From NCBI GenBank assembly GCA_031213475.1, contig JARUPZ010000016.1:2723140-2787139 (forward strand): a stretch of DNA of 64,000 nt, given 5' to 3'. Made by a program: the position numbers and the translations under genes. This document shows, piece after piece, positions 43,011-53,793 of this stretch (position 1 is the stretch's first letter; the number at the start of each line of letters is the position of its first letter). This DNA comes from Nereocystis luetkeana. Lineage: Eukaryota; Sar; Phaeophyceae; Laminariales; Laminariaceae. The notes under the pieces were generated by a model. It did no database searches and was not told where the DNA came from. It saw only the letters and a list, made by a program, of their open reading frames with translations.

Positions 43011-44095
43011 ATGACAGCCTTCTGGCGGAGAATCGTCGATGAGCCGGACGCGTTCCCACCAGAGTTCTGGCAGCTCTTCCTGCAGTCGAGCCTCACTGCG
43101 TTGGGGGAAAAGTGTCGGCCGGCCTGCGTGGGTATGACATGGAGGAGGCTCATCACCGCAGGGGCTATGCGACAATGGCGACCGCGGTTGGAGGAGGCAA
43201 ACCGAGAGATGAGGCAGTTTATAGTCGCCGTACCCGGAGAAGTGGAGCATGTGGAATTGAGGACTAGGATGCTACACGAGACGAGCAACTTGCTTGTTCT
43301 CACGGACTGCTCCAACGCCTTCAACACCGTAAAAAAGACGGCGGTGCTAGAAGAGGGGGCAAAATTCGTGCTAGCGCTCACGCCTTTAGTGGCCAAGTGC
43401 TACGGCACAAGACCAGCCGACGTGTTTTTCCGGATGGACTCAGGAGAGACCACGACGATCGCTTGCTCCAGCCTTATCCAGCTCGGGGACCCCATGGGAC
43501 CAGCAATGTTTTGCCTGGCGTTACGACCGGGGCTGAAGCGATTCCGGCAGGAATTCGAGAGAGAAGGAGTGGAAGTCTTCGCGTACGTGGACGATGTCTC
43601 TCTCGCCTTCCTCCGACGAGAGCTAGATAACATCGGCATCGTGGTCAACGACGCCAAAACGGCACTACGGCACTACCACCCAAAGGGCACGTCCCGACGA
43701 TGGAGGAGATTTCGCTCCTTGAAAGCGTTGAGGTCCGCATTGCAGACGGAGGAGGGGTGACGGTGGTGGGTGTCTCGATCGGCACGGAAGAGTACGCGTG
43801 GGGGCGAGCAATGGAGGTAGTGAAGGATGGGGGCGCGGACCACCTTGTGCGCTGCCTCGCTAACATGCCCGACAAACAGGCGGCGGCCCTCATTCCCGTC
43901 GAATCTTTCGGGCAACGGACGAGTTACCTCGACAGGGCCCTGGACCCGGGGTTGTCCCTCGAAGATTGTAAAAGTGCAGACAACATGGCCCAGTGGGCGT
44001 ACGAGAAAATCCTCGAACTACCGGGGGCGGCGGAGGCACAACCGTTTTTCCAGGAGGGGTGCCCGCATAGTCGGCTGACTTTCAAACCTTACTAG
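43011..44095 (+). pseudogene. Reverse transcriptase of the second non-LTR element
   Basis: In the 249-codon frame from 43011, motif A is LTDCSNAFNTV (catalytic Asp99), motif B is QLGDPMGPAMF (158-167) and motif C is AYVDDVSLAF (Asp194-Asp195), so the polymerase residues are intact. A shift near 43700 moves the thumb region into another frame (43700-44095), with GVSIGTEEYAW and a conserved-looking LANMPDKQAA. Upstream coding (42754-43010) is in yet another frame. Length and order match a non-LTR polymerase of the type that carries a C-terminal endonuclease. Confidence 0.8.
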
Positions 44096-44731
44096 CAAGC
44101 CCTAGCACGCCTTTCTACGGGAGCGGGAGGGTTAGGGCTGCCGTCGACAGCAGCAAGGAGAATATCGGCGTCCATCGGGAGCAGGGTGGGGGCCTTGCCG
44201 GAGATCCTAGCAGACCTCACAGGCCCGTTAGGCGATACGTTGAGAAGCGGGCTCCCAGAATCGAGCGTCATCGCTCAGCTGGGAGACAGCTTGCGGGAGA
44301 TTAGGGATACATGGGGGGTGTCACCGGAAGCGATGGCGGGTATTGTCCCCGAATCTTGGTTATAATGGGGTATAGGCGCAGAGGAGGACGGGCCCCCAAG
44401 ACCCCCAGAGACCGACATACTGGCTGCACACGACTCCATAGCCACAAACTCATGCAAAATCCAACAGAAATTGGGCACGTTGGTAAACCAACGTCGGCAC
44501 GTAGCCCACGCTGCCTCGCTGGAGGAGCTCCCGGAGACAGCACGCCCCCCCGGACTGGGCGACCCAATGGGTGGGACCGAAACCAAAGCCCTCGCCAAGG
44601 CTCGCTATAGAAGCCTACAGGGGGAAGGAGCTACGGCATGCCTTCGGGCGAGACCAACGGACTCACTCCGGGTCACACCCGCAGGAGAGTTTGTGGGCAT
44701 GTGAAGGCGGTTCATTGGGATAGAGGAACAC

Positions 44732-45445
44732 GTGGGAGTGAGGTGCTCCTGCTGCGATGCAGTGGGCGTGAGCACTTGCCACGCGCGCATCTGTCCCAGA
44801 GCAGGGGCGCAGGTAAATCCACACCAACCGCTCGTCCACGCGATGCCCCGAACGTTGAAGCGGCTGGGAATTCCAAACCAAGTGGAAAGCGGCGAACCGT
44901 TCATCGCAGACCGAAATCTTCGGATGGACATTGTCGTCAGGAGAGGAGGTCCACGGAATGCTCCTATTAGGGAGTATGGGGAGAAGTCCATCCTGCTGGA
45001 CGTCACCCATGCGGACCCTCAAGCGCAGATACACCTGCGAGGAGGCAGTGCCGATCAAGATGGATCAGCTGCCTCTACTTCCGAGGCGCGCAAACGCCAA
45101 TATTACTCTCGTCCGGGACATGTGTCCTCTGACGAACGGAGTCACAAACTTGCCACTTTAGCAATGGAAAGCTTTGGGCGTCTCGGGGTAGAAGGTAGTA
45201 AGTTCATCGACCAACTGGCAGCTAGTGTAGTGGGGGGAAGGGATGGTGGGTCGATGGGAAGGAAAGGATTGATGCATGAACGCCTACTCCGAATCGTCTC
45301 GGTGTCTACACAGGTCGCCATTTCGAGAAGAGTATCACGGTTTAGACTCCAGCTCAGGGGTCATCAGCAATCGAGAAGGAACAGGGGGGGACGAGATGAC
45401 AGACCCACACCGATGGCGTGGGGATGGAGCTTGGATGCGGGTTAG
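44732..45445 (+). pseudogene. C-terminal Cys/His cluster and restriction-like endonuclease of the non-LTR element
   Basis: The frame opens with CSCCDAVGVSTCHARICP, a CCHC-type cluster. It continues with LRMDIVVRRGG, a GEKSILLDVTHADP segment and, about 60 residues later, LATLAMESFGRLGVEG. The Asp...x(n)...LDVT pattern followed by an ESFG block is what I know from the PD-(D/E)XK-like endonuclease of R2/NeSL-type elements. The enzyme would nick target DNA for target-primed reverse transcription. It is separated from the reverse transcriptase by about 640 bases with no single open frame. Confidence 0.7.
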
Positions 45446-46022
45446 GATTCAAGAGACAAGTAATAAGTACAAATTAAGATGAAGGAGGGAGTAAAGACAA
45501 CACATAGAGTATCGTACATAAAACATAAAGTATGTAGACATAGAAGGTAGATAGACTTGGTGTATAGGTTTCCTTCGTATACGGAGATTTCTTCTTTCAG
45601 GAATGTTTTGATTGATGAACGTGAAAGCTCATGCTGAACATCGTCGGATGGCAAGCCTAACAATAATAATCAATCCCGCACGAGCACGATAATTTTCTCC
45701 GGGTTGAAAACCTCAATAATTTTGAAATCGCCGTTTCGTACCAACCTCGGCAGCAGTAGTAGCAGCAGCAGATACAGCAACAGCAACATTACACGTTTGT
45801 GGAGCGTCAGATATGTTTCACCTAGCCCTTTGACGTACACCACACACTTCACACCGAGCACGTACGTGACCACGAAACACCTGGCTCCGTCTGCCCGTAT
45901 ACCTTCGCGTGCTGCTTCTACCTGGCCAGTAGCAGTATAGATGCCCTCAACCGTGTAGAAGTATGATACGTGTACGTTTACAAAATCATTATTAATGCTA
46001 ATATTAATAGTAAGTAGTCGTA
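45446..46022. other. Unassigned; minus-strand orphan frame 45670-46026
   Basis: A 118-codon minus-strand frame crosses an AGC triplet run that encodes its poly-leucine stretch. No domain is recognised, so I do not call it a gene. Confidence 0.35.
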
Positions 46023-46134
46023 GCATTACGGGGGGCCATAGTTAACAGGACCAAATATTGTTAGTAAAAATGGTTAAATATACAGGTTTTTATGTATACC
46101 ATAGGTCCTGTTAACTATGGTCCCCGGCAATAGT
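46023..46134. mobile_element. MITE family A, copy 11
   Basis: Ends ATTACGGGGGGCCATAG and CTATGGTCCCCGGCAATA with the standard centre. Confidence 0.88.
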
Positions 46135-46537
46135 ATAGTAGGGTAGTTTGTAGCGTACGTACTGCTTCTACCCTTACTACAGTATATATATATATCTGCG
46201 TAGAAATGGTACTGGTGTACATTAAGAGTAATAGATAAAATAATATTTCAATTATTATAGTAGTCATGCCCCCAACTCATGGTACCGCTTGCATACTGCG
46301 TCGCCGTAGTATGGAATTTTTAGTATTATAGGAGCAGATATAGTAGGTATTGTAGTGCATATTTATTCAGGCTGCTTCTACCTGTACTGCATCTATGGAT
46401 TATCGGTGGTGGTGTATAGGAACAGTATAGCAGTCATGCCCCATCGCACGGTACCGCATGGAATGGGTATTTGACCTCTCTGTTTACCGTGAGGTTGTCT
46501 GTATATTGTATGAGCTTTTGGCCAGCAAGAGTACTTA
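46135..46537. other. No gene; AT-rich duplicated text
   Basis: Blocks such as CATGCTGCTTCTACC-TACT, TAGTAGTGGTAGTGGTGTAT and GTCATGCCCC...GGTACCGC recur at 46150-46310, 46370-46460 and 46730-46830, which indicates a degenerate tandem repeat of a few hundred bases into which the MITEs are set. Confidence 0.5.
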
Positions 46538-46677
46538 GTAATACAGGGGACCACACGTAGTAAATACCAGGGTAGCACCTACGGTACACACAAAAAACTT
46601 ATATACCAGGTAGTTATCTATTTTTACTATTAATAACAATATTTTGGTCCTACTTACTATGGTCCCCCGTAATAGTA
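46538..46677. mobile_element. MITE family A, copy 12 (expanded)
   Basis: Ends AGTAATACAGGGGACCACA and CTATGGTCCCCCGTAATA. The interior is lengthened by ACCAGG-containing insertions, giving 140 bp instead of 110. Confidence 0.78.
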
Positions 46678-46964
46678 GTATAGTTAGTAGTCGTAATAAT
46701 AGTAGTAACCAGGTAGTATTTTGTAGAGGGCATGCTGCTTCTACCTGTACTAAATCTGCGTAGTAGTGGTAGTGGTGTATAGTGACGGTATTATCGTAGT
46801 CAACCCCTATGGTACCGCGTGCATATACCAGGGTAGTAGTGTAAAAGAAAAGTACTCAGTTCCTGCCGACTACTACTACTATTTTTCCTTCCAGCAATAC
46901 GCTAATTCATGGCTCCCGTCTCCACCAAGAACAGCTATAAGGACGGGTGTAACCTGTGACTTCC
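46678..46964. other. No gene seen
   Basis: TAG/AGT-rich DNA continuing the degenerate repeat seen before 46538. Confidence 0.4.
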
Positions 46965-47640
46965 TTTTTGCCTTGCGACGCCCCCAGGATTTCACGCCAT
47001 ACTCACATCCCGAAGGGGAACCTTGTATGTACTGGTATGGTGGTAGGTATCAAGTTGATTTTAGAACATCGGCATTTTTTCTCTTCCGGCCGGGGGTCGT
47101 TTCTCGTGCTCTCAGCCGCGGGGCAAGCAGGAGCCCCGCGTGTACACACGGCTCAAGTTTGGACCTCGGCCGGGATCCGTGGCGCGTTCTTTGAGGGTTC
47201 AAAGTCACGAAAACTAGCAAGTAACTACGTGATATGTCTCCGCAGAGCTAGAGCCTGCCAGGGTAGTGCAACCCCCATAATTTTATAGGAGTATTTTATA
47301 TTTTGATATTTTGTGAGCTGGAAAGACAGCGTAGTACAGCAGCAGAGAAAAAACGATGACATTGCGACAGCCACGGTACAATAGCAGTCCCACATGAAGC
47401 CCTCCCCTCTGTGACGGCGACGGGCCGTGCTTCTGCGTTTGTGCGTGTACTGTGTGTGCCATGCTTCCTGTCTTCCTAGGAAATCGAAACAAACACCTAC
47501 TGGTAGTACCCAAGAGCGGTATATTCGCGCGGGCAGGACGTAATTGAACCACACTCAATTCCTCGGAATTCTAAATGCAACCCGCAGCCACGGGATAACC
47601 TGCTCTTCCTACAGCGCGGTACAACAACAGTAGTACACCA
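46965..47640 (+). repeat. Dispersed repeat E, copy 3
   Basis: Starts with CCCCCAGGATTTCACGCC, shares CCCGAAGGGGAACCTTGTAT with copy 2, then GGCCGGGGGTCGTTTCTCG, CGCGTGTACAC, GTCACGAAAACTAG, TAACTACG and GTGACGGCGACGGGC. It is more diverged than copies 1 and 2. Confidence 0.78.
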
Positions 47641-49189
47641 GCAACAGTAGTGATACAACAGGGTACAGATCTCAGACCCTAGGAAGGGCCCGCGCTCGTT
47701 ATATCTCCGAGGCCGGCCCACCTGTTGTTTGAGACTTCGAGAAATGCTCTCTTGTGCACCGAGGATCGGGTCACGCAGAAAGTCGATGCAAGGCGGTAGT
47801 TGCAAGCAGCCAGCGTGAACTATCAACAAAGCACCAGGCACGACAACGGGTACGACGGGCAAGGCAGGGTCCAAATGACTATGGGTGATAGGAGGTGTAT
47901 CGCAGATCACTTGGCATTGACTTTCTTCTGGTCACTTGGTATAGCGTTTAGTAAACACTGGGTGTTCCCGGAACCTCGTTACTGCCTCTATATCCGAGAC
48001 CGAAGGCGTTCCCATACCGGGGGTCCTCCTTCCCGTAATAATAATAATAGGAGCTAGTCAACGCTTACGGTTCTGCCCATTCGAACGGACCCGACGCGTG
48101 ACACTGCTCATATCAGTTGTCTTGCGCCGTAATATCCTCTTTACACCGCTGGTCACGGCTGTCGCAACGCTTTGAACTATTCACCCTCGGGCGCCCCGCG
48201 CTGTAACACACAGTAGTCCAATAGCAGTGGTGGTGCAACAGTACCCGCGCGTCATGCTCTGGTCTTCTTTGTGGCAGCCGCGGTGAACTATAAATAGTGT
48301 TTGAGTGTGTAGCGTCCACCACCAGAAAATATGAGGATGATGTTCTCACATCAGCTCACTTCACTGAGATCCTGTTTGTAGTCACACAGCAGGCTGTTAC
48401 ATGTAACAGAACATATATATCTCGATGGCAGAAAACAAACAACAGGTAGGTACCGAAATAGTGCGCGGGGCAGTATCATACCGCAATCCGTAAGCGAAAC
48501 GGTGCTAACGAGCTGTGATATATATGCCATCGTGTATCACATGCAACCGAATAACACCAGGAGCATGCCCACGGTATTACGGTGTAGGCCCACGACTAAG
48601 CAAAATATTAATATTAACAAAACGCTCGCATGTTGGAGATCGCTATGAAAATTGGGTTAAGATTATCGGCCCAGTGGTGAACTCCGCACTGAATCCTATA
48701 TATAATAGCCTATCTATGCTTAAGGTAGTTTGAAGATTGCGCCCCAATAAGAATCTCAGGCGTGCCCAGATTTATTTGCTGTTTCTTGATGGCGGCCCCA
48801 TACTACTTTCTATGTGCACACGAAAAAAAGAAAAGGAAAAAGAAAAACACGAAGAAGGAACTGAAATAACAAAGAAAAGGGGGGGGGGGGGAATAGAGAC
48901 GGAAAAGAAAGGAAGAAAAACGAAGCAAACACGCGCTCAGAGGGCGCAGGCCGAGTCCCGAGGACAAAAGGTTGCTGTTTGCTACAGTAGTACGATTAGT
49001 CCTATGATATAGCCAGCTGATGGGCCAGCATAAGGACGTCACATTGTCAAGAAGAATAGAGGGAAAGCAAGAAGACAAGAAGAGGGAAGAGACAGAGAGC
49101 TAACAACGAGAAACAAAAAAGAGCAGTCCTACAGTATGTCCAGTTGGTGAGTCAAGGACGACACAGCCGACACAGAGAGGGCAGAGACT
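47641..49189. other. No recognisable gene
   Basis: Parts near 48150-48300 (AACAGTA, CTTCTTTGTGGCAGCCGCGG) look like a further eroded E copy. A G run lies at 48880-48891 next to A-rich DNA. Confidence 0.4.
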
Positions 49190-49456
49190 GACGGACCAGG
49201 GGTGTACTCGATAGGAGATATATATGTATTCGATCGCATGCATGGTCGTAGTCGTATGACGATAGACCCTCGCACCCCTACAATGCCGGGACGGAGCATG
49301 TCGGGTTTTCACCGACCAGGCAGACATTGCTTGCACCAAGCGGGAAGCGCCGTGAGGTGTCTGGCGAGTCGCATGAAGGGCGAGCTGCATCCTACTATTA
49401 ATAAGAACCACGTTTGAGGCGGACTTGCATATATATGGATGACAGATTCAGTGAGT
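49190..49456 (+). repeat. Dispersed repeat F, copy 2
   Basis: Forward version of the intron 7 repeat at 33382-33632: GTGTACTCGATAGGAGA, GCATGCATGGTCGTAGTCGT, GGGACGGAGCATGTCGGG, TTGAGGCGGACTTGCATAT. Confidence 0.85.
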
Positions 49457-49724
49457 TGATTTAATTTCCGGTGTCAGCATTTCCAGAGACAGCAATGAAT
49501 GGGAGTACTTTGTAACTGCCTCTTGGGTGCCATGCCGTTAGCAATAATACGTGATACGTTCCTTCCCACGTGTGCGGAGTAAAGGATGTTCCCCTCGGAC
49601 AAACGATCTAACTTGACAACCAGCTGTGACCGACCGCCGAAAACAATAAAAAGCGGTACCCTGATTATCTAGCTCACGTAGTGAGCGGCATGTTTTACAG
49701 TGTCGTTGTCAACCGACGCCAACC
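49457..49724. other. No gene seen
   Basis: Unassigned short interval. Confidence 0.35.
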
Positions 49725-49865
49725 CAACCTATATAATATATATACATGTTATATAATATATATAATTATTTATATATATAATTATATCATTATATATATA
49801 ATATATAAATATATATATTATATATATATATACTTAGTATATACCTGGTATATAATATATAATAG
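49725..49865. repeat. AT-rich tract with many palindromic TATATA units
   Basis: About 140 bases nearly free of G and C, in which TATATAATTAT-type units repeat and can fold on themselves. An ATACCTGGTATA word lies near its end. Confidence 0.85.
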
Positions 49866-49950
49866 ACGGACCAGGGGGGTGTACTCGATAGATAGGAGAG
49901 ATGTACTCGATCTCATGCATGGCCGTAGTCGTATGAACATAGACCAGAGG
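49866..49950 (+). repeat. Dispersed repeat F, partial copy 3
   Basis: GACGGACCAGGGG, GTGTACTCGATAGATAGGAG, CATGCATGGCCGTAGTCGTA and CATAGACC match the first 85 bases of copy 2. Confidence 0.82.
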
Positions 49951-50112
49951 GGGGGGTAAAAATAACCGGAAACATGGAAGAGTAGCGAAGGGTCCCACAA
50001 AATAACATTAAAGTGACGCAACTAAACGCAGAATAGCAGGTACGGAGGGGGGGTGCCATCGACTTGGGAGGGAGCAGGGCATCACAACAAACAGCCAAAA
50101 ACAACACAACAG

Positions 50113-51170
50113 TCAAAAACAAAATAAACTATCATAACAGGGATTGTACAACACAGCATTTAATATTAGGCAGTAGTTTCTCTCGTTACCCATACGACGA
50201 GCCACAAACCCCGCGACAAGTATCCACCGCTTTCGCACGGTCGTCTCGACGTTCTCACGTCCAGTCTTGGCCAGTGTGTCTGCGTATGAAAGCATATGGT
50301 AGCCGTCGTGAGGTTTCCTCTTCCATGCGATGCAGCGGAGGGGCTATCGGTGGTGAGATGTCCGCAGCATGGCGAGATGGGCCACGGTGGTGATCCACGT
50401 GACAACACCCGTATAGCATGTATGTCTCCATTACGTCGACTTTGAGCATCGGTTTCCGTACTTTGAGCCGGAGGGGTGCGGTGGGCTGGTCGTACAGTGA
50501 CAAACTATACCGTCTGAAGCGTAGGTTGGCCAGCAGCACGCGCCGGTTGATTTCAGCAATAATAATAATAAGTAGTCGGCGTTTTCGCACACATTTGCCC
50601 CAAGGTACACAAACACTTACTTGGTGGTTTGTTTGTACACCCTGACCGGCTGCCTGAGTGACGAATGTGATCCTGTCCATGCGTAGCGTCATCAGGCACA
50701 TACATGGTGTCCGTCTTGGCAAACTGTAAATCCGAACGGACCACACACTGTCACGACATATATCTGCCATCATCTGCGCAGGGCTCTTCCTAGATGATAG
50801 ATCTGGAAACGATGCCCACTTCATCTGCGTACAGCATTCCCCAGATCGGTTGCGGCTCCGCCACAGTCTCCTGGGGCATTTCGCGCCCTTTCTCCGGCCC
50901 CCCTCGCTCCACCCTTCCCCCCTCCTCCTCCTTCACCTTGGTGCACGCCATACCCTCCACCACATTCGCACTGGCGCTAAACCGCCCCACCGCCACACGC
51001 AGTCGGTAGCAAATGACATGTTGAACAACAATGGTACGAGCACGCATCCTTCCTTGCCGTAGGCCCCGCCCCACGTTGAACCAGTCTGTATATTCACCGT
51101 CATCCGTCCGCGTGCGCGCATGCATTTCATCGTGAAAAAGGTAGCTGCCCTAACCCTAAAAAACTCGATA
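50113..51170 (-). pseudogene. LINE-type reverse transcriptase, decayed antisense copy
   Basis: On the minus strand, reading from 51170 downwards, the order repeats that of the relic at 3668: [23 protein letters not shown], then [15 protein letters not shown] (about 50800-50840), YLGANVCENADY, LYDQPTAPLRLKVRKPMLK, a YGC block and VETTVRKRWILVAGFVARR near 50200. The catalytic YADD is YADE here and several frameshifts occur, so it is inactive. The 5' half with motif A is missing. It belongs to the same family as the 3668 copy, but the two are too diverged to be a recent duplication. Confidence 0.82.
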
Positions 51171-51180
51171 CTGCAGCAGC

Positions 51181-52323
51181 AGTACATTCTCACGCCTAAC
51201 TAACTGCTTAACGGTCGTTTCTAACGAACGAAAAAAACACCATACATTCTTGACATATATATAGGCATGACAAAATATCACAATCCGTGACATTTCAGTG
51301 TGAACGAAAAAATCTGAAAAACCTCACGTTTCGTGATATTTTCATATCGTATGTTTTCCGATATTATTCCTAATGCAACGGTTTTTGCGGGTGGAGCCAA
51401 CTCTAGATAGTGGGGCGCGGCCAGGCCAGGCCAGACCGGCCGAGCCTGGCCCAGCGGTGTCTATGGGCACAGTCGCCCGTTGTCCACAAACAGTGTTGTA
51501 CGTACGAAGCGGAGTGTGCCATGTTCCCGTTATAATATCGGTTTTCGGGTAACAACGCTGGTGCGCGTGGATTGCATAGAGCCTTGATCAGACGTATTTC
51601 AAGCCACGACAGAAGAAGTCACGAATCCCGACGATTTTGTTTTTTTTAGGGGAAACAAACCTGAAAAAAATGGCGTCATGAATCGTGTTTTTTTTGTCAT
51701 CGTTCACGATAATAAAATCACGATTGATTCAGGTCGTTTCCTACACCGTTCGATTTTTGAGCTTCAGGTTTTGGCCCGACCGTATTTATTTGCAGATCAG
51801 ATGTGATTTTGGCAAGTCGAAACAGTCTTCCTATCTATATAGTATGCGGAAAAATAAGATTTATTGTGTGCGTAGAGATTTGAGCAAACGCCGAGACCAA
51901 CTGTTGTTTTTGTGTTTTTGCGCCGCGAAGAGACGCGCTGGGTGCGCTGCCCTGCGCGTAGGACCCAAGCGTTCGAGCCAAGGCTGACTGTCTCTGGTCT
52001 GGTGGCAAAGGGACGTGGCGAGTGCGCTAGAGTCAACCTGTCTTGATGTTTTGTGTTTCATTTTGTGACTGACTGCTGCTGTACGTCAGTGTAGTCTACG
52101 ATGTACTCGTACGTATTCACGGAGAGTTGCGTGCCGAGTGTGATTCTCTTGGTCTCTAGGCCCGAGCCCGAGCCAGGCGACTGTAGTCGGACCATGGAGG
52201 GACACGCTGCCCGCCGCCCGAGCGTCGGGCGCGAAGCAACGTCGCTATACAGCTGTGTCACCATCCAATTCATCGATCGTTCTGCTGCTGTTTTTTAGAT
52301 AGCATGACATTTTTTGAAAATCT
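51181..52323. other. No recognisable gene
   Basis: Contains a GGCCAGGCCAGGCCAGACCG direct-repeat cluster at 51420-51450. Short frames only. Confidence 0.4.
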
Positions 52324-52374
52324 GATGACCCAGGTCGTCGTGTTTGGGCCCAAAACCCGACGACCTGGGTCATC
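52324..52374. repeat. Hairpin-forming inverted repeat
   Basis: GATGACCCAGGTCGTCG (52324-52340) is followed after a short TTTGGGCCCAAA palindrome by its exact complement CGACGACCTGGGTCATC (52358-52374). The stem is 17 perfect pairs plus an inner six, with no real loop. Confidence 0.9.
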
Positions 52375-52629
52375 GGGTTGTCAAATCGAAAAAAATCCGG
52401 TCGGATTTTGCATATTTGGATTGCATAAGCAGGGTCATTCACTTTTCAGATCGAAAAGTACAGATCTGAAGCTCGAAGTCGAACCGCAGAGGCAACCTCA
52501 CGTATCGTGTTTTTGTTTGTTCGTTAGGGATAGCCCTGCTGTACGTCAGACACACATTGTCGAACCTATATATCTCGTCATGTACATGCGGCGTTAGAAA
52601 CACCTGATGATGTTACCACAACTTCAACT
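52375..52629. other. No gene seen
   Basis: Unassigned. Confidence 0.35.
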
Positions 52630-52700
52630 TCCCACACCCCCGAGCCCCGGGATTTCAAGACATCCACATCCCAAAGGGGGGCCTTGTACGTGTATATTTA
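52630..52700 (+). repeat. Dispersed repeat E, 5' fragment (copy 4)
   Basis: ACACCCCCGAGCCCCGGGATTT and ATCCCAAAGGGGGGCCTTGT match the start of copies 2 and 3; the rest of E is absent. Confidence 0.7.
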
Positions 52701-52714
52701 TATATGTATATCCT

Positions 52715-52830
52715 ACCTCTACGGAAGTAAATCGAAGCTTCCGTGGAAATATACAGAGGGTTAGTGCAATTCCATTGACATCAATAGTGGAAGCTTCTTC
52801 CAAGGAGGGAGATTCCATGGAAGCTTATAC
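52715..52830. repeat. GGAAGCTT minisatellite fragment
   Basis: CGGAAGTAAATCGAAGCTTC, GTGGAAGCTTCTTCCA and CCATGGAAGCTTAT echo the array at 37965-38560. Confidence 0.6.
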
Positions 52831-53004
52831 CCAACTGCTCCCATGAAAGCAAATACGACTCCCATGGTAATTGGCAGCGCTACGATGCTGCTGTTGTGTC
52901 ATACTTTTTGTCTGAAAACAGGCCAACTGATGCTCTGACTGAATGTTTCGTGCGATAAACTGGACTTTGTTGTGAACGCTCTTGTTTACCTGGTAGTGAA
53001 ATTT
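52831..53004. other. No gene seen
   Basis: Unassigned, with one TTACCTGGTAG word near 52987. Confidence 0.35.
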
Positions 53005-53660
53005 GGCAGTTGCATGCAGGCAACCAGTTTGTAACTGCGTGCAAGCTTGTGCACAATTGCATGAAATTGCACGCGGGTATTCGGCGAGCAAGCTGCATGC
53101 AAGTTACACAGCGACCACCACTCCGACCATCCAGACACGGAACCCTCTAACCCTGACCCTAACCCTAACTCTAACTCTAACCAACGCCGAAACCAACAAC
53201 AACCTCCAGCGGTCTGCTGCTTGGTTGCTGTGCCTGGAAATACTCTGCTCGTAGGTCGTTGCGCGCTGGAAAATACCCACTGTAGATCGCTGTGTGCTTG
53301 ACAAATCTATGCAGGTGTTTGGAAACACTTTAGATCGCGGTGGCCTCTAGGTCGCTGTGCTTGGAGATACTCTAGGCCACTGCGTTTGGAAAATCCCGCA
53401 ACTACCTGCATGCAACCTGCAGCAATAGCTGGGAAAACTACTGCTGTGTATTCGCATGCAATCGCCTAATTTTACTGAACAATAGTACGAGGTATGTGAA
53501 TATGATTGTGTTGCATGCAACTGCGTGCAAGCTTGAAAGAAATGTGTATGCACTTGCATGCCCTTGCATGCAACTTGCAGCTGGCATGCACTTGCTTACA
53601 ACTGCCAACTGAACTACAAGTAAGTGTCTGTACAGTTTGTACTTGTAACTGCAGCAAGCA
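53005..53660. repeat. Cluster of TGCATGCAA words and a short tandem repeat
   Basis: TTGCATGCA/TGCATGCAA and GCGTGCAAGCTTG recur on both strands at 53008-53105 and 53395-53610. Between them (53195-53400) a unit of about 40 bases with TAGGTCGCTGTGCTTGGA-AATACTC repeats four or five times. Confidence 0.65.
53147..53183. repeat. Interstitial telomere-like tract
   Basis: Six CCCTAA-like units (CTCTAACCCTGACCCTAACC, then two CTCTAA-type variants) in a row. CCCTAA/TTAGGG is the telomere repeat of many eukaryotes. Confidence 0.75.
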
Positions 53661-53793
53661 GCTGATGCCCGTTACACATTACACGCGGAATGATCCAAGT
53701 ATCCACTTTGTCTTGGGAATGGATAAATATATGTATATATTCCCCACACAGCCAAAATCTAACCGTCAGTACGGTGGCTTGCAAAGTTGAGTT

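Larger units (their letters stand above)
41395..45445 (+). mobile_element. Non-LTR retrotransposon with restriction-like endonuclease (degenerate)
   Basis: A GA-rich leader (41395-41760) precedes a chain of plus-strand coding segments in different frames: a Cys/His-bearing N-terminal part (41780-42490), a linker, a reverse transcriptase (43011-43760, continuing to 44095 in a shifted frame) and a C-terminal Cys/His plus endonuclease part (44732-45445). This order, with the endonuclease after the reverse transcriptase, is that of the restriction-like-endonuclease class of non-LTR elements (R2, NeSL and relatives) and differs from the LINE at 3668. Frameshifts divide it, so it is not functional. 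No terminal repeats or poly(A) were identified. Confidence 0.72.
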
